Source: Archilochus colubris | Taxonomy: Eukaryota > Chordata > Aves > Apodiformes > Trochilidae | Length of the DNA: 64,000 bases | Reading direction: 5' to 3' | Assembly (NCBI GenBank): GCA_023079485.1 | Contig: CM041115.1 | Coordinates: 42,046,305 to 42,110,304 of the forward strand | Shown here: positions 25,244 through 37,916 of the stretch, in pieces | Numbering within the stretch: position 1 is the first letter of the stretch | Layout: the number at the start of each line of letters is the position of its first letter | Made by a program: the position numbers and the translations under genes | Notes under the pieces: generated by a model | What the model was told of the DNA's origin: nothing | The model's input: the letters and a program-made list of their open reading frames with translations, nothing else | Databases searched by the model: none

Positions 25244-27483
25244 TTTTTTTTTTTCATGCTTTTTCTTTCTTCAGTGAATTAATTGTGTGTTTATGAACGC
25301 ATGTCCTGGAGAATACTTTTTTGTTTATTTTTGTTAGGAAAGAGTTTATAAGTTGTACATTTTATCTGTTAACACAACTTTTTCTCCACCTGTATAAATG
25401 TTTTCATAGACAAAATAACTCTAGTTTACTGTATCTATTCTGAACTCTCTTACTTTTTCACTCTGTGTATTTGTCTATAATTTATAAGTCATTTCAGTGG
25501 ATTAGATATCCCTTATCTATCTGGCCTTTGCGAAGATGATTGAAACCAATCAACAAACTTAAATATCTCACATTTTCCTGGTTTGAAATTTCTAATAAAT
25601 CAAATATGAATCAATTATGCATACACTAAAGGCTAGATACTTTAAGCCTTTAGACAGTAATTGAGTATATTTCCAAGTCAGATTTAATTTTTTATAGTTT
25701 TTTTTTCTTCCATTTCATCACTGTTTGTCTCAGATAGTACATACTTCATGCTACCAACTGACACGTACCAGTTGGCATAAGTAAGTATACAACAGTGAGA
25801 TCTAGTTTAAAGGCTTCCAGATGTAACTTTATAAAGACAGACCATTCCATAAATAGAGCTAACATTTACTAAATGTTTTTTAATCCATGGAAGCACTATT
25901 CACACACACATCTGAGACAGACCATAAATTTTCCATCAGTCCTATTCCCAAAAGAAGGATCAGATGCTCTTGATTAAGATGCCTCAATAATAAATCTTGG
26001 AATAGCTGTTGATGTCATTAACATCTGTCTAGTCATGGCAACACCACTTTAATTTTGAACTTGGAGACATGGGCTACAGACTCTTTTCAAAGGAATTTCC
26101 ATGCCTAGAAAAGCACCTGAACACCTAACATACACAGGTGGTTTCAGAAATCACATTGCTTAGAGTTAAATGATTAAGTGTTTTGGCAAATAGATATCTA
26201 TCTGTAACATATTGAAATACCTTTAAAAATCTTAAGGCTTAGGCGTCTGTAGTAACATAACGAAGAAAAGTCATAAGAGAAACCCAGAAAAAAACTATGC
26301 CTGGAATTAATAATCTACTATGTAGAATAGCTTTATCCTCTTCTACATGATATACAGCATAGACATATGATAAGTTAGGAACAGGCCCTGGAGATTAGAG
26401 CATGACAAATCTGCTAGTTAAAGAAATTTTTTTACTTACCACAAACAGGATGATCATAAAAAATACTGATAATTTTTTGAAGAACAATGCTGCTATGTCC
26501 TTTTTTTCCCATTTCACAAATCATGAAAACAGCACACATATGAAGTCTCTGAATCAGAGCTGATCAGATGAATTGGGTGGGAAGATTATTTTCTGAGCAG
26601 TTCTGAAGTGAGTGGACAGGCCCCTCAATGTTCATTGATTAAGATTCCCCAAAGCTGAGCAATTAAGGTTGAAATTCATCAGTCAGAGGTTACTATAAAC
26701 CATTTGAAAACATCAAAAAAGGCTGAGCTATTTATGCCCATTGATAGAGGCTATATGTATGATTTTTTATTATTATTATTTCTTTGCTCAGATATGTATT
26801 GCTTTAAAGTACCCTTTGAACTTTTATGAGTGAACTAAGTCACTTCACCATTTAGTTTGAAATCTTGTAATTACTGTGCATAGTTTTATCATTGTAACAT
26901 TTCAACTTCAGTAACCCTGTTTTCATTTGATACTAGTGTAAATAAGACAAGAAGGAGTTAATTCACACTGACTAAATATCACAAGGGTCACTCAGTTGCC
27001 ACCAAGAAACCTATTTGTTTTCTTAAATGATCAATAAAAGCTCAAAACACATCTTTAATCCCTGTTTAAGTTCTGTCACTCAAATTGACACAAACATTTT
27101 ATTTCTGGAATTCTTGTAAAAATTAGTCCTTCAAATAAAACATAATTCAGATTCCGGTCTAAGAAAACTGAAATGGGGGAGAGGAAGTCCAACTGTTATT
27201 GGAAGTAAATTACTAATTTACCTGGAAAGAATGCTGTACAATACCTCTGATCTTAAACACTGATGGGAACATAATATAAAAGGAAACATTCAACATAGCT
27301 GCCAGGCAGGCATCACCTTAGTGAGATGCCACTTCAGAATGTGACTGGTTTGCCTGTATTTAACAGTAACAGCTTGGTGCTCTGTTGTATACTTGTTATT
27401 CTGAGAATGACATCCCAAAGTTAGGTATGCACCCCGTGGAAGAAATTCTTATTGTCTTCTAATGTGGAGTTTAGTTTTTGGAT

Positions 27484-27650
27484 GTTTTGAGGTTTTTTTG
27501 GTTGTTTGGGTGTTGGTTTTTTTTTTTTAATTATTCTATTTTTGTGTGTCGGACTTATTTTTATTGTTTTGTTTGGGTTTTTTTAGTTTTTTTGTGGTTT
27601 TGTTTTGTGTTTTTTGTTTATTTGTTTTGGGGTTTTTTGGGTTTTTTATG
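27484..27650 (+). repeat. T/G-rich low-complexity tract
   Basis: About 165 bases made almost only of T and G on the plus strand, without a fixed unit. Confidence 0.85.
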
Positions 27651-28184
27651 ATAATGTCTTCAACATCATATTCTTATGATGTTTTCTTAAACATTTTGAA
27701 ATAATCCTATGTGCTTTCACCAATCCTTACAGATTCTTAAATTTTAAAAAGTGTATGGTTTATAAAAACTAAGTGATTAAGTAACCTTTCCCTCATTCCA
27801 AAAATATGCTTCCCCCTCCTAAATTAGTTTGAAGAATTCTTGCAGAATCTAGTGCACTCTTTCTCATGCCCTATATATAGATACTGATCATCAAACCTCC
27901 ACTTGAAGCATTTCAGCAAGCCTGACAAGTGACAGTGTCAGTCACTGTTCTTAAAGATGGGCTATGCAAGGTTTTTAGAATGTCTAGATTATTCCATTAT
28001 GTTCAAAAGAAAGCAAGTAATAATTTACATTAAGGTCACTACTAATTACAGCTTTAACCTTGCAAAGTTTAAAAGTGGATAACTCACAGGAGTCTAATTC
28101 AGCTTCTGAAGTAAATGAGCTCTCAAAGCATAACTAACATGGACACAGACTGAAATTATCATGTTCATTCCGTGCCCTTAGTTA

Positions 28185-28275
28185 GATTTGGTTGGTTTTT
28201 GCTAGCTTGCTTGTTTGCTTGGTTTTGATCATTCTTTTGGTGTGGGTTTGTTTTTTTGTTTTTCATTTTTTTTTC
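28185..28275 (+). repeat. T/G-rich low-complexity tract
   Basis: Short irregular T/G-rich block, similar in kind to the tract at 27.5 kb. The minus ORF across it is lysine/asparagine/glutamine-rich and not credible as a gene. Confidence 0.75.
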
Positions 28276-29679
28276 CAGGGTAACTGAAATTATCAATAAT
28301 ATTTTAGGCCAACAGCTGCAGATACAGCGTAGGAAGCACCAGTGTAGTAATTCATATAAGGAAATGACCATACATTACATCTAATCCAAATCTTGACTGC
28401 AAATTTTACTTTTATTTGCTTTCTGCCCGTTTGTCCATATTCACAATAATATATTTGAAAAATATTGGTTCCAGATCAGATTCAGGTGTTCATTATATAT
28501 ATAACCAAACTGCCCGTCTCTATAAAGTGAACTATCCTTCCTGAAAATAATCAGTCTTCTCCAGTTTGTACACATAAGATTCAGCATTCCTAACTTGCAG
28601 GGCTAAAACCAGGACTTTTAGGCACTGATAGATTTCAACTTTCTAATAATATCTGTTATTATTCTTCAACACTGTTATCCTTAAAATATCACACTTTAAG
28701 TTATACACTTTAAACAACTTCAAGTTTTTCTAAATAGGAGCATATGGAATAATTATGTGAATTTATGGATTTCATGTTAGGGGTGCATCTTATACCCATA
28801 CTGACAGAAGAAAGAGTGAGAAAAATTGATAGAGTGGCTGAACATTTCCCTCTTTAATGCATGAAGTTATTAAGATGCTTATATTAGATATTTTAGCATA
28901 GATATTACATATGATCAAATTAGCTCCAAATAAAATATTAGTTATATAATCAATCTGATTAAGCTTTCATCCTTTATTATGAAATATTGCAGAGTTCTGC
29001 AGTGGCATAATGAAATTCTACATATAAATAATGCTGTTGCAACATTTAGATACAGGAATGATTTAGATATAGGAACATTACTTGTTGATAGCCTACTCCA
29101 GTTTTTATTATGTAATTACTATTACTTGAATTTTCTTTTAAAAAATAAATACACAAAAACCTGGGACAATTTATGATACTTCATAGAATCTTTTCTGCAG
29201 CCTTGCAAACTGTGCATTTAAGTACTTTACATTAGAGTTTTTATTTGAGTCGGTTATTTAAACATCATTAAAATCTGTAAACAAATTTAAGCCTGAAAAG
29301 AAAAAATGTTTCAAGTATGACAAAGGTATTTATTTGGAAGTGGTGATCCATAGTACAAATATTGAATTCTGTATCATTTTAGACTTGAAATTATGGCGTT
29401 ATTTAAACATTCAATTATTAAACATTCAATTAAAAATGGTCTCTGATATTATTTGAAATTCATAATAAGATGCAAGGAAATTCAGAAACATCAGATACAT
29501 TTAAAGAGGAAAGAACTGCAGAAATGCCTTTCCACTTTTACTGCTAATTGTTCTTTTCAGGTATTTATGTTTAATAATAATTCTTTCTGATATTACTATA
29601 AACATAAATAAAACCAATAAAATTGTGCATTACATCTGTCAATCACTTAATTTTTCATTTTTTTTTAATCTTTTTTTAG

Positions 29680-29723
29680 ATCTCTATCCTGAGACACAAC
29701 AACAGGATGTGCCTTGGAGAAGA
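29680..29723 (+). other. Candidate 44-nt internal exon, gene unknown
   Basis: A long pyrimidine tract ending in TTTTTTTAG (acceptor-like) comes directly before 29680, and AGA followed by GTAAGT (near-consensus donor) ends it at 29723. With one base borrowed from a preceding exon, the segment translates as DLYPETQQQDVPWRR. A second frame is also open; the third has a stop. The length (44) would give a phase 1 to phase 0 exon. It sits in repeat-free DNA. AT-rich introns often contain false exons of this kind, and I do not recognise the peptide, so this is only a candidate. If real, the surrounding AT-rich DNA is intron of a plus-strand gene. Confidence 0.25.
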
Positions 29724-31726
29724 GTAAGTTAAAAAATCCTTGTTGCTGATATTTTTTTCAATGTGGTAATAACAAGTGGATACTGCATCTTCAGTTTCAG
29801 TGAAATTAATCTGTTAACCATGATTTTTTAAAAACTAAGGAAGTCCCACTGAGTCTTATTTACTAAGTCCTACATTGTTTATTCACACTTGACTTTTATT
29901 TCAATAGGAGCTTTGCCCAGGTAGCACTGTTTTGAGTAAATTGTGTTTAAACGTTAGCAGTTCTAGTTAGCTACAATAAAGTATTTAAGCATGTGTGTCA
30001 GTCACAATCTCCTAAAAGTTTATGGCTAGAGATATGTCAGATTTGTTGTTTCAGGCAACTTTCTTCAAGAAAAGAAAGGCAAAGGAAGATAAGCCATTCA
30101 TAAAAACCAAAGAGAAATAAAGTTATGAAGTTCACTTTTCAATGTCTTTTAATTGACATAAAACTTTCATATCTACTTCAATATGTAAAGACGACATGGA
30201 AAATTATTTTTAGGTGTTTAGCTACTTTTCGACTGCTGGTCTTTCTTCTTCCTCTATACCTGAAATGTCTATCTTATCTGTAGTGTTCGGGAAGCTGACT
30301 TTCATTGCAAAAAAATTACCTACAGTTAGCATACAGTTTATATCTCTCTCACATAGTGCACTTGGTGAGCTTTAGAGCAGAAGCTCTTACCATACCCACA
30401 TTTTGTACTGTTTTGCTTTATCCCAATAACAGCCCATTTAACTGCCAATGACTCAGCAACATTAGCTACAGCAGAACAGAACATTATCTATTACAAACTG
30501 CTCAGTAGTGAAGGACTGACTAGTAATGAACTCTTTGCTACATCAAGTTTCTGCTGATACAAGAAGTTGTTACACTGCTTTTCAACAGCAAAATTAAAAA
30601 GTAAGAAGTATTGTTTTCCAAGTGGCATGATATTACTTTATATCACTGGCTGCTAAACATTCTTCTGTTTCTAAAGAGACTGAAAAGCATATTTGAGTGG
30701 AAAAAGTAAAGTTATTATAATTCTGCAGTTTCAAGAGAGAACATGAGCACAAGAAATTTTGTTTTTGTTTTGATGAGTTTAGGACTTGAGTTTTAGACCA
30801 AAGACTAACCCCAGTCCCTAAAGAAACAGTTCTCTGGCCAGGTAAATTAATCTTGTTTCACCGAACACAAAAAATAAATCTGATGGATATAATCTAAGAG
30901 TAATACTTGGAGTAGGTCATCTGTACCTGGTCCCTGGGAGTGTCTTTCATTTTTCCTTTCTCCAAATATAAAAGCAACTTCCTGCAGCCATTGAAATCAC
31001 CTGAGGTGTGTCTTCAATTCATTCCATTTCTCACCATTTCATTCGATTCAACAAAGTGGTATTAATTTTCTTCACTTCACTGATTGAACATAAATCTTTA
31101 TTACCTCAATTAATAAGTTTAATTTTCCCTTCTCTTTGATGTGTTTTGTCAGAATATAGAATACTTCCAGTCACATTTGCAGAGCACTCTAAGAGTCATT
31201 TGGCACAAAACAGTTTTGGAAACATGTAGCTTTCAGCTCTACTAAGAAACAGCTATCATACTTGATTCAAGTATACCTTTTTCTTCTGAAGCTATTCTTT
31301 ACTGTTCACAGTTGTGTCTTGATAATGGCTCAAGGTATTTTCAATAGACAGGCAGAGATAAAGTCCTAATGGGAAGAAGCAAGCCAAGACGGGAAAATAT
31401 GGTTTTCTTTCCTTAAAGTTACTATGTTGCAAGCATGAGATCATTCATAAGCAAAGTCAGTCTCACACATTTAGATATTAGAAGGATAATAATTCTTTTC
31501 TGAAATGAAGGAATTTTCAGACAGGACCCTGCATCTATGGATGCAGTTTGCTTCATATGTTTGCAAGTAACAATAGCAATACATTTCTGAAAACTGGGGG
31601 ACGAAAGAAATAGTGAACAGAAAAATGAGAATGTTATGTTCTAACCTAAGGATTTTGATTCAAAATACAGTATAACACATATGTCTTGCTACCTTTTACC
31701 AATTTCAAATAGATTCTACAGTTGTA

Positions 31727-31845
31727 TTCACAGAATCATAGAATCATTTAGGTTGAAAAAGATACTTAATATCATCAAGGTCATCCCATTAAGGTAACCC
31801 TGTAATTGTGCCACTACCCCACATCCCTAAGTGTCACATCTTCTG
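31727..31845 (-). mobile_element. CR1 LINE, short 3' tip
   Basis: The left end has CACAGAATCATAGAATCATTTAGG, i.e. reverse-complement octamers and the start of a CR1 3' end, followed by about 90 bases of diverged 3' UTR and ORF2-end sequence. It is strongly 5'-truncated and has no coding content. Confidence 0.85.
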
Positions 31846-33977
31846 CTATTGGCAGTTAAAAATAGGTTCACTGAGTTGCAGATAATTATTTTATCTGTAT
31901 GGTCATCAGTGGTCATCAGTGGTCAACAGAACAAAGATGTTTTCACACAAAGTTCAGATTACAGAGTTAAACTAACTAAACTAAATTTCAGCAGAAGTTG
32001 TATGATAATCTTTGCAAAAATATTTTACATTAAGTTAATCCTGGACTGCATTATAATGCAAAGCACTTTAACAAAATAAAAATGCTTTTAATTAAGGTCT
32101 TAAAAAAGGCTGAGCAAGGATGCTGAAAAAGGACATCTTCAGATAATGGGAGAATAAGATGCTGAACTTTCTTTCAAAGACCATATATTGACATTTTCTA
32201 GAAAAATAAAACTGAGGGGGTTGAAATTTAATTTTTATTGATCCTACTCTGGTTTGTGAAGTGACAAATGTTAACACCTATTTTCAACATTTACTTTATC
32301 AGTCAGAATTATATGAAGCTCCATTAAAACCTGATTAACTGACAATGCATATCTTTGAAAAATTTCTAAGCTATAGTGCTGCTACATTTTCAGTTTTGAA
32401 ATTATTGGATTTAATGTTTTCAGGTTTTAAAGTCTATAGACAAGGAACATTTTTTAAATGTTGGTCTATTCAAAAGCTTATCCTCATTATAATAATAAAA
32501 GGTGTTCTTTTTTGTAATAAAAACAATCTCTAAAAATACTAGTGTATTGTGTGCAAAAGGACAGATAATTCTTCCTTCCAGGTTTATTATTCTTTTGATA
32601 TCATTATATCATTGTCCAAAGTAAACTAAACATTTCAAAAACATAAAAACGTTCAATTAGAATGCATCTTCACCTGTTTCTGTGTAGTTTTTTTTCCCTC
32701 CTAACAAGAGTGTTTGTCTATGAGAGACAATACTTATATTACTTATATGCAAGCAAAGGTTAAAATTGTTACTATTATGCAACAATATAATTAATATAAA
32801 ATAAGCATTTAAAAATATATTATAAAGTTGTATAATTTAGCCAGTATTTTGCATCTGCAAAAACAGGTGATTGTTTGGCTTTATGACACACTACAGAATA
32901 AGAATAAAGTAGTTGTATTTCAGATTTAAACTTCTGAAAAATCTCAAATGTCAAAATAAACTTGATAAAATGAAGGAAAGAGGACTGAAGGAAATAAAAC
33001 AGAAAAAAAAATCATATGAAAGAGAACATAGAAGTGGTTAAGTGTTCACAGTTTTGACACAATCATGTAAGATTTTTCAAAATGAACCATTGTAACAAAA
33101 TCTGCATTGCTCTCCAAAAAGTGTTGATCAGATTCTGTTACAAATGTTATTAACTTTAACATATAAACACAAGCAGTGTCATGATATTTCATCATCTGTA
33201 CCATAGCAGCCAAAAATTTGCATATTTTAGGTCTTGGAGTGCTTTATTTAAAAAAAAAACATATTTTTGTTTGTCAATATGAATTAAGACCCTCATGTTC
33301 ATATGATTTCAGGCAAAATTCTTTCTAACCTTTGCTTTCACTGATCAATTCTGAATTGAGGTCTAGTGTATAGTTTTTCAGTAGTAAAATGGAGGAAATT
33401 TCAGTGATATTTAGCACTATAGAGGTAAATATTTTTCAGTTCTGTATGTGTCTCTCTGCAGATAAGTTTTCTAGTATTCTGTTCATGAAATTCTGAATTT
33501 TTTTATCACTACATATGTTTATGTGTTGTTTTGGTTTTTTTTTAATTAAATTGCATTTGATAAGATTTCAAATCTTTTTTATTTATTACAATCAAGTTAG
33601 TAGAAAGATGTGTTTTATTTAAAAGTGAATATAAAAAAGAATTCAGCCTTAAATGTGCTAAAAAACCATGAGCTATTTAGCAAAATGTATCTCGATTCCA
33701 CCTACAAATCTCTGAAAGAAAAAAATAGCAGGTATAAACCTAGCACAATTTTTCAGTCTCATGAAATTGTTATGCAGCACATAACTTAAAGTAGCCAAAA
33801 AACTTCAGCCAAAAAAATGGTCTATGTCTGGTTTTGCTATGACAGACTTCTTGTTTTTGCTTGAGTATTGAAAAGTGACTACAAAACCCAGATCATTAGT
33901 ATATTATTTCTATTATGTGTGGGAAGGTTTTGAAAAATTATAACTTTTTTCCTTTTAATTACTCCAATAGAAAAGCC
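31846..33977. other. AT-rich noncoding DNA
   Basis: No recognised element. It includes a 10-bp unit GGTCATCAGT repeated about 2.5 times at 31901-31925 and A/T homopolymer runs. Confidence 0.55.
31901..31925 (+). repeat. Tandem 10-bp repeat, about 2.5 copies
   Basis: Two perfect copies of GGTCATCAGT followed by a partial one. Confidence 0.85.
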
Positions 33978-36062
33978 TTATATTTATCATGACAACTTTC
34001 TGCTGCATTTACTTGAAGAACCAAAATGGAGAGGTGCAGTGCTGGACCTTGTATTAATAAACAAAGAAGGTCTGGTCACAGGTGTTAAGGCTGGGGGTAG
34101 TCTTGGCTGTAGTGACCAAGACATGTTAGGGTTTAGCATTGTTAAGAAAAGAAGCAGGACAATAAGTAAAATTTCTGCTCTGCATTTTAAGAGGGCTAAA
34201 TTTGTCTTCTTTAAAGACTTACTCAGAAGTGTACCATTGGCTAGATTTCTAGGAGATAGGAGGCCCAAGTGAGCTGGTCAGTATTCCAATATTACCTCCT
34301 CTGAGGTCAAGATAAATGTATCTTCTTGAAAAAAAATCAAGTCAAGGTGGCAGGAGACCTGCATGGAAAAGGAAGGAGCTCTGGAAAAACTCAGTTGAAA
34401 GAGCAAAGCTTACATGATATAGAAAAAGGTTTTGGTTAATTCAGAAATTTTTAGAAATGCAGTGAGACTATGTAGAGATTCATCAAAAAAGGCCAAGGCT
34501 CTCTTGGAACACAATATGGATAGGAAGGTGAAATAAAACAAAAAGAGTTTCTTCAAATACATCAATGAGACAAAGAAGAGTAGGGAAAAAGTGGGTTCAC
34601 TGATAGATTAAGTGGGAAATACAAGATACAGGTATGGCAGATATGCTGGATATCTTTGCCTCCATCTTTACTCCAAAGACCATCCCTCAGGAAGTAAAGG
34701 AGCATAACTTGAAGGAGGAAGACTTCCACTGGTCAGCATTGACTGGGTTAGAGATCACTTGGATAAGCTGAAAATGGACAAATCCATGGGCCCTGGCGGG
34801 GTGCATCCATGTGTGCTGAGAGATCTGGCTGATGTCAATGTTGAGCTGCTGTCCATCATTTTTGAAAAATCTTGGAGAATGGCAGAGGTGCCTGAGGACT
34901 GGAAGAAAGTCAGTGTCACTCCAGTCTTCAAAAAGGGCAAGAAGAAAGACCTAGGCAACTACAGACCAGTCAGCTTCACCTCCATCCCTGAAGAGGTAAT
35001 GGAGCAACTCTGGAGGCCGTCTCTAACCACTTGAAAGAAAAGAAGTTTATCAGGAATAGCCAACATGGATATACTAAGGGGAAATCTTACTTGACTAACC
35101 TGATATCCTTCTACGAATGCCCTTCAGGCATGACTGAATGGGGAGATGAAGGGAGAGCAGTGGAAGTCACTTGACTTACTTTGACTTCAGTAAAGCTTTA
35201 GTCGTGGTCTCCCATAGTATCCTCACAACAAAATTCAAGAAATGTGGGACAGACAACTGGACTGTGTGGCTGATTGATAACTGGTTCAACAAGAGAAGTC
35301 AGAAGACTGTGATCTGCAGTAGAGTCAAGTTACAGGCCTATGGCCAGTGGTGTTACCCAGGGATAGGTACTAAGTCCAATTTTGTTCAATATCTTCATCA
35401 GTGACCTAGACGAGGTGATGGACTTCACTCAGCAGATTCACTGATGATACAAAGCTTGGAGGGGTGGCTGATACACCAGAAGGCTGTGCTGCTATCCAAC
35501 AATGTCTGGACAGTCTGGAGAGCTGGGCAAAAATGAACCTCATGAAATTCAATAATGACAATTGTAGAGTCCTGCACTTGGGAAAGAATAACACCAACTA
35601 CCAATATAGATTAAGGGATGTCCCTCTGCAAAGTAGCTCCATGCAGAAAGACTTTGGATTCCTAGTGGACAGTAAATTCTCCATGGGTGAATATGTGGCC
35701 AAGAGGGCAAAGCGCATCCTAGGGTGTGTCAGGAAATGTGTTTCCAGAAGATCTAGGGATGTTCTCCTCCCTCTCTACTCTGCCCTGGTGAGACCACACC
35801 TGGAATACTATATCCAGTTTTAGTCTCCCCAGTTTGAGACAGGGATCTACTGGACAGAGTCCAATGCAGATCTATGATGATGATTAAGGACTTGAACATC
35901 TCTCCTATGAAAAAAGACTGAGAGAACTGGGACCTTGAGAAAAGAAGGCTAGAGAGGGGATCTTGCTAATATCTATAAATATCTAAAGGGTGTGAAGGGT
36001 GTGTAACACGACGATGAGGTCAATCTCTTTTCAATGGTGCACAGTAATTGTACGAGGAATAT
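33978..36062 (+). mobile_element. CR1 LINE, longest copy, truncated at both ends
   Basis: About 2.1 kb of CR1, starting near the end of the ORF2 endonuclease domain (translation YHDNFLLHLLEEP, then the ORF at 34039 beginning MLDLVLINKEGLVTGVKAGG). It runs through the linker and reverse transcriptase into the C-terminal tail. It stops around 36062 in the region that would precede LDIRKNFFT, with no 3' UTR or octamers. Loss of the 3' end is unusual for CR1, whose insertions start at the 3' end, so this end was probably removed by a later deletion or rearrangement. Confidence 0.9.
33978..36062 (+). pseudogene. CR1 ORF2: endonuclease end plus reverse transcriptase, broken
   Basis: The endonuclease end includes GGSLGCSDQDMLGFSIVK (ORF 34039-34272), where family members end the domain with a similar SLGCSDHEMVEF block. 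The reverse transcriptase starts with KSMGPGGVHPCVLRDLADVN, VPEDWKKVSVTPVFKKGKKK and DLGNYRPVSFTSIPEEVMEQ (34759-35034). Motif A appears as YFDFSKALVVVSHSIL in a different frame (35171-35404). The catalytic box is FTDD rather than FADD (35437-35448), followed by TKLGGVADTPEGCAAIQQCL and NCRVLHLGKNNTNYQYRL. The tail [19 protein letters not shown] ends at a TAG (35464-35823). Frameshifts and stops make it non-functional; it is a fossil of one CR1 insertion. Confidence 0.88.
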
Positions 36063-37863
36063 TTGGTTTAAGATAGAATGCAGGGCATTGATCTTAGTTT
36101 TTACAGTTGCTAAGGCTTCACAGAGTACCTTTTAATTATTTGATTGTTTAACACATAAGAAAAGAATGCAAAACTTTGCAGTGGTATGATAGAATGATGG
36201 CAGTAATATGTAACTTTGTGCAGGTCAATATAGTCAGTTCTGATTATAAAGTTTGTGAATTAACTAAATAAACTGAAATAATTTCCATTTAAGGTAAATA
36301 TCATTTTCCTTTTTTCTGTCTTAAGACAAAGGTAAAGATGAACAGTGACAGATTAATTTTCTCTTCCTCTATGGTGGAAAGTTGCAGTCTAGTCTGATTC
36401 TAGGGTTCAGTCTAGTGCAAGTCTAGTTTGCAGCAATTACTTCGAATTTTTACCCTTGTAATATTTCAAGTGTTCTAGTCAGATTTGTTTTCTGACAGTC
36501 TAAATGCTATGGAGGGTCAAAAATCTAAATGTGTAAATTTTATTCTTATGGAAAAGGCTCCCTGAAGTTTGGATTTGAAGAATTTGGATGCTTTAACTTA
36601 GATTTGGTGTTCTGCAAACTGATATTTTCCACAGTCAAAGCAAAGCAAAGGAGAAATAACTAGAACTGTATTATGAGGAAGAGTAAGGCAATAAAGTTTT
36701 TTTCATTATACACAAAGTAATGCTTTAAATTATTCTCTTTTCTGATTGTATCATATCACAGCAGGAAGCATGCAAAAATAATCTAAGTGCAGAAACTTTC
36801 TAAAAATGATGATGTTTCTATGAAGCAACATGGCATACCTAAATATAATGCACTGTTTTGCTGATTTTTATTATTTATAAAATTATTTTAGTGTTCTTTA
36901 AAAAAAATCAACCTGTGAATATTTTACATGAAAAAATCATCAGATAAAATTAATTTTATACAGTTATCAATAGATAATTGTAGACAAATAAAATGTATTT
37001 TACCAAAAAGCAGTATTATTTTCCTACAGTTTAGAATTTTCCTTGCTTATTCTGGTCTCCTTATTCTGGTCTCCTTCTCAAGCAGACAAATTATTTTTTT
37101 CTTTTCCAGTCTCTGTGAGTCTAGATGTTTACTTGTAAATGCCTTCTAAATTGACTGCTTTGTCATCCTTGTATTGCCAAGGAAGACTTTTTTCAAAGTT
37201 TTCAAACACTTAACTTTGTGTGTGATTTGAAACTTGATCCCAAGGAAAAAGAGAGAGTCTACTGATCAAATATTAAAAAAAAAAAAAAAAAAATCAGAAA
37301 TAATCTTCTCTACTTTGTAGTCATAATGGCAGAAAGTTCAATATTTCTGCTCAAACAAAAAGGCTGGTAGATGTATTTACCAAAGGCCTTATGATGTTTG
37401 CAGTCGACTTTGCAGAAGACAACATTTATAAAACCTTTACAGTGTCTGGCAGGTGTCATGTATTCTCATGGGAATTGGTGTTATTCAGATACTGTCTTTC
37501 ATTTGAACTTCAAATACTTTTTCTTTTTTGGAGACAGCTTTTTAATGGGTTTTGGAAATTAAAACATTTTTATTCGTGTCATTATAATACCGGCTCCAGC
37601 TTTTGGGAAATAAATGTCAGTAAATCTAAAGACCATTCTAATTTTTAAGAGGGATAAAAGGTGTACAAATTTGGAATGAATCACACAATGAATTTTGAAA
37701 ACATGATCTGTGCCATCTTCTTTTTTTTTCAGTGAACAAGGCAGAAGCAGGTATTTTCCAGTATTTCCATCTTTCAGTTATCTAGTCTTACAGGGACTTT
37801 ACTGTGTTACAAGTAAACAAATTATTCTGTTTATTATGACTTAATCTTGGAAACAAGAATCAG
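36063..37863. other. AT-rich noncoding DNA
   Basis: No recognised element. Holds a poly-A tract at about 37273-37292 and a 14-bp tandem duplication (TTATTCTGGTCTCC) at 37047-37074. A splice-like 18-base segment at 37733-37750 is noted under findings. Confidence 0.55.
37047..37074 (+). repeat. 14-bp tandem duplication
   Basis: Two adjacent perfect copies of TTATTCTGGTCTCC. Confidence 0.9.
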
Positions 37864-37916
37864 ATAGATGATCTTTCGAGGTCCCTTCCAACCCCTAGGA
37901 TTCTATGATTCTATGA
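37864..37916 (+). mobile_element. CR1 LINE, very short 3' tip
   Basis: Only the last 50 or so bases of CR1: GATGATCTTTCGAGGTCCC, then CTTCCAACCCCTAGGATTCT and two octamers. It is nearly identical to the end of the copy at 57996-58438, so it is the same subfamily and probably not very old. Confidence 0.88.

Larger units (their letters stand above)
25244..31726. other. AT-rich noncoding DNA
   Basis: About 6.5 kb with no recognised transposon. Contains T/G-rich low-complexity blocks at 27484-27650 and 28185-28275, and one exon-like segment at 29680-29723, listed separately. ORFs are short and without domains. Confidence 0.55.
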
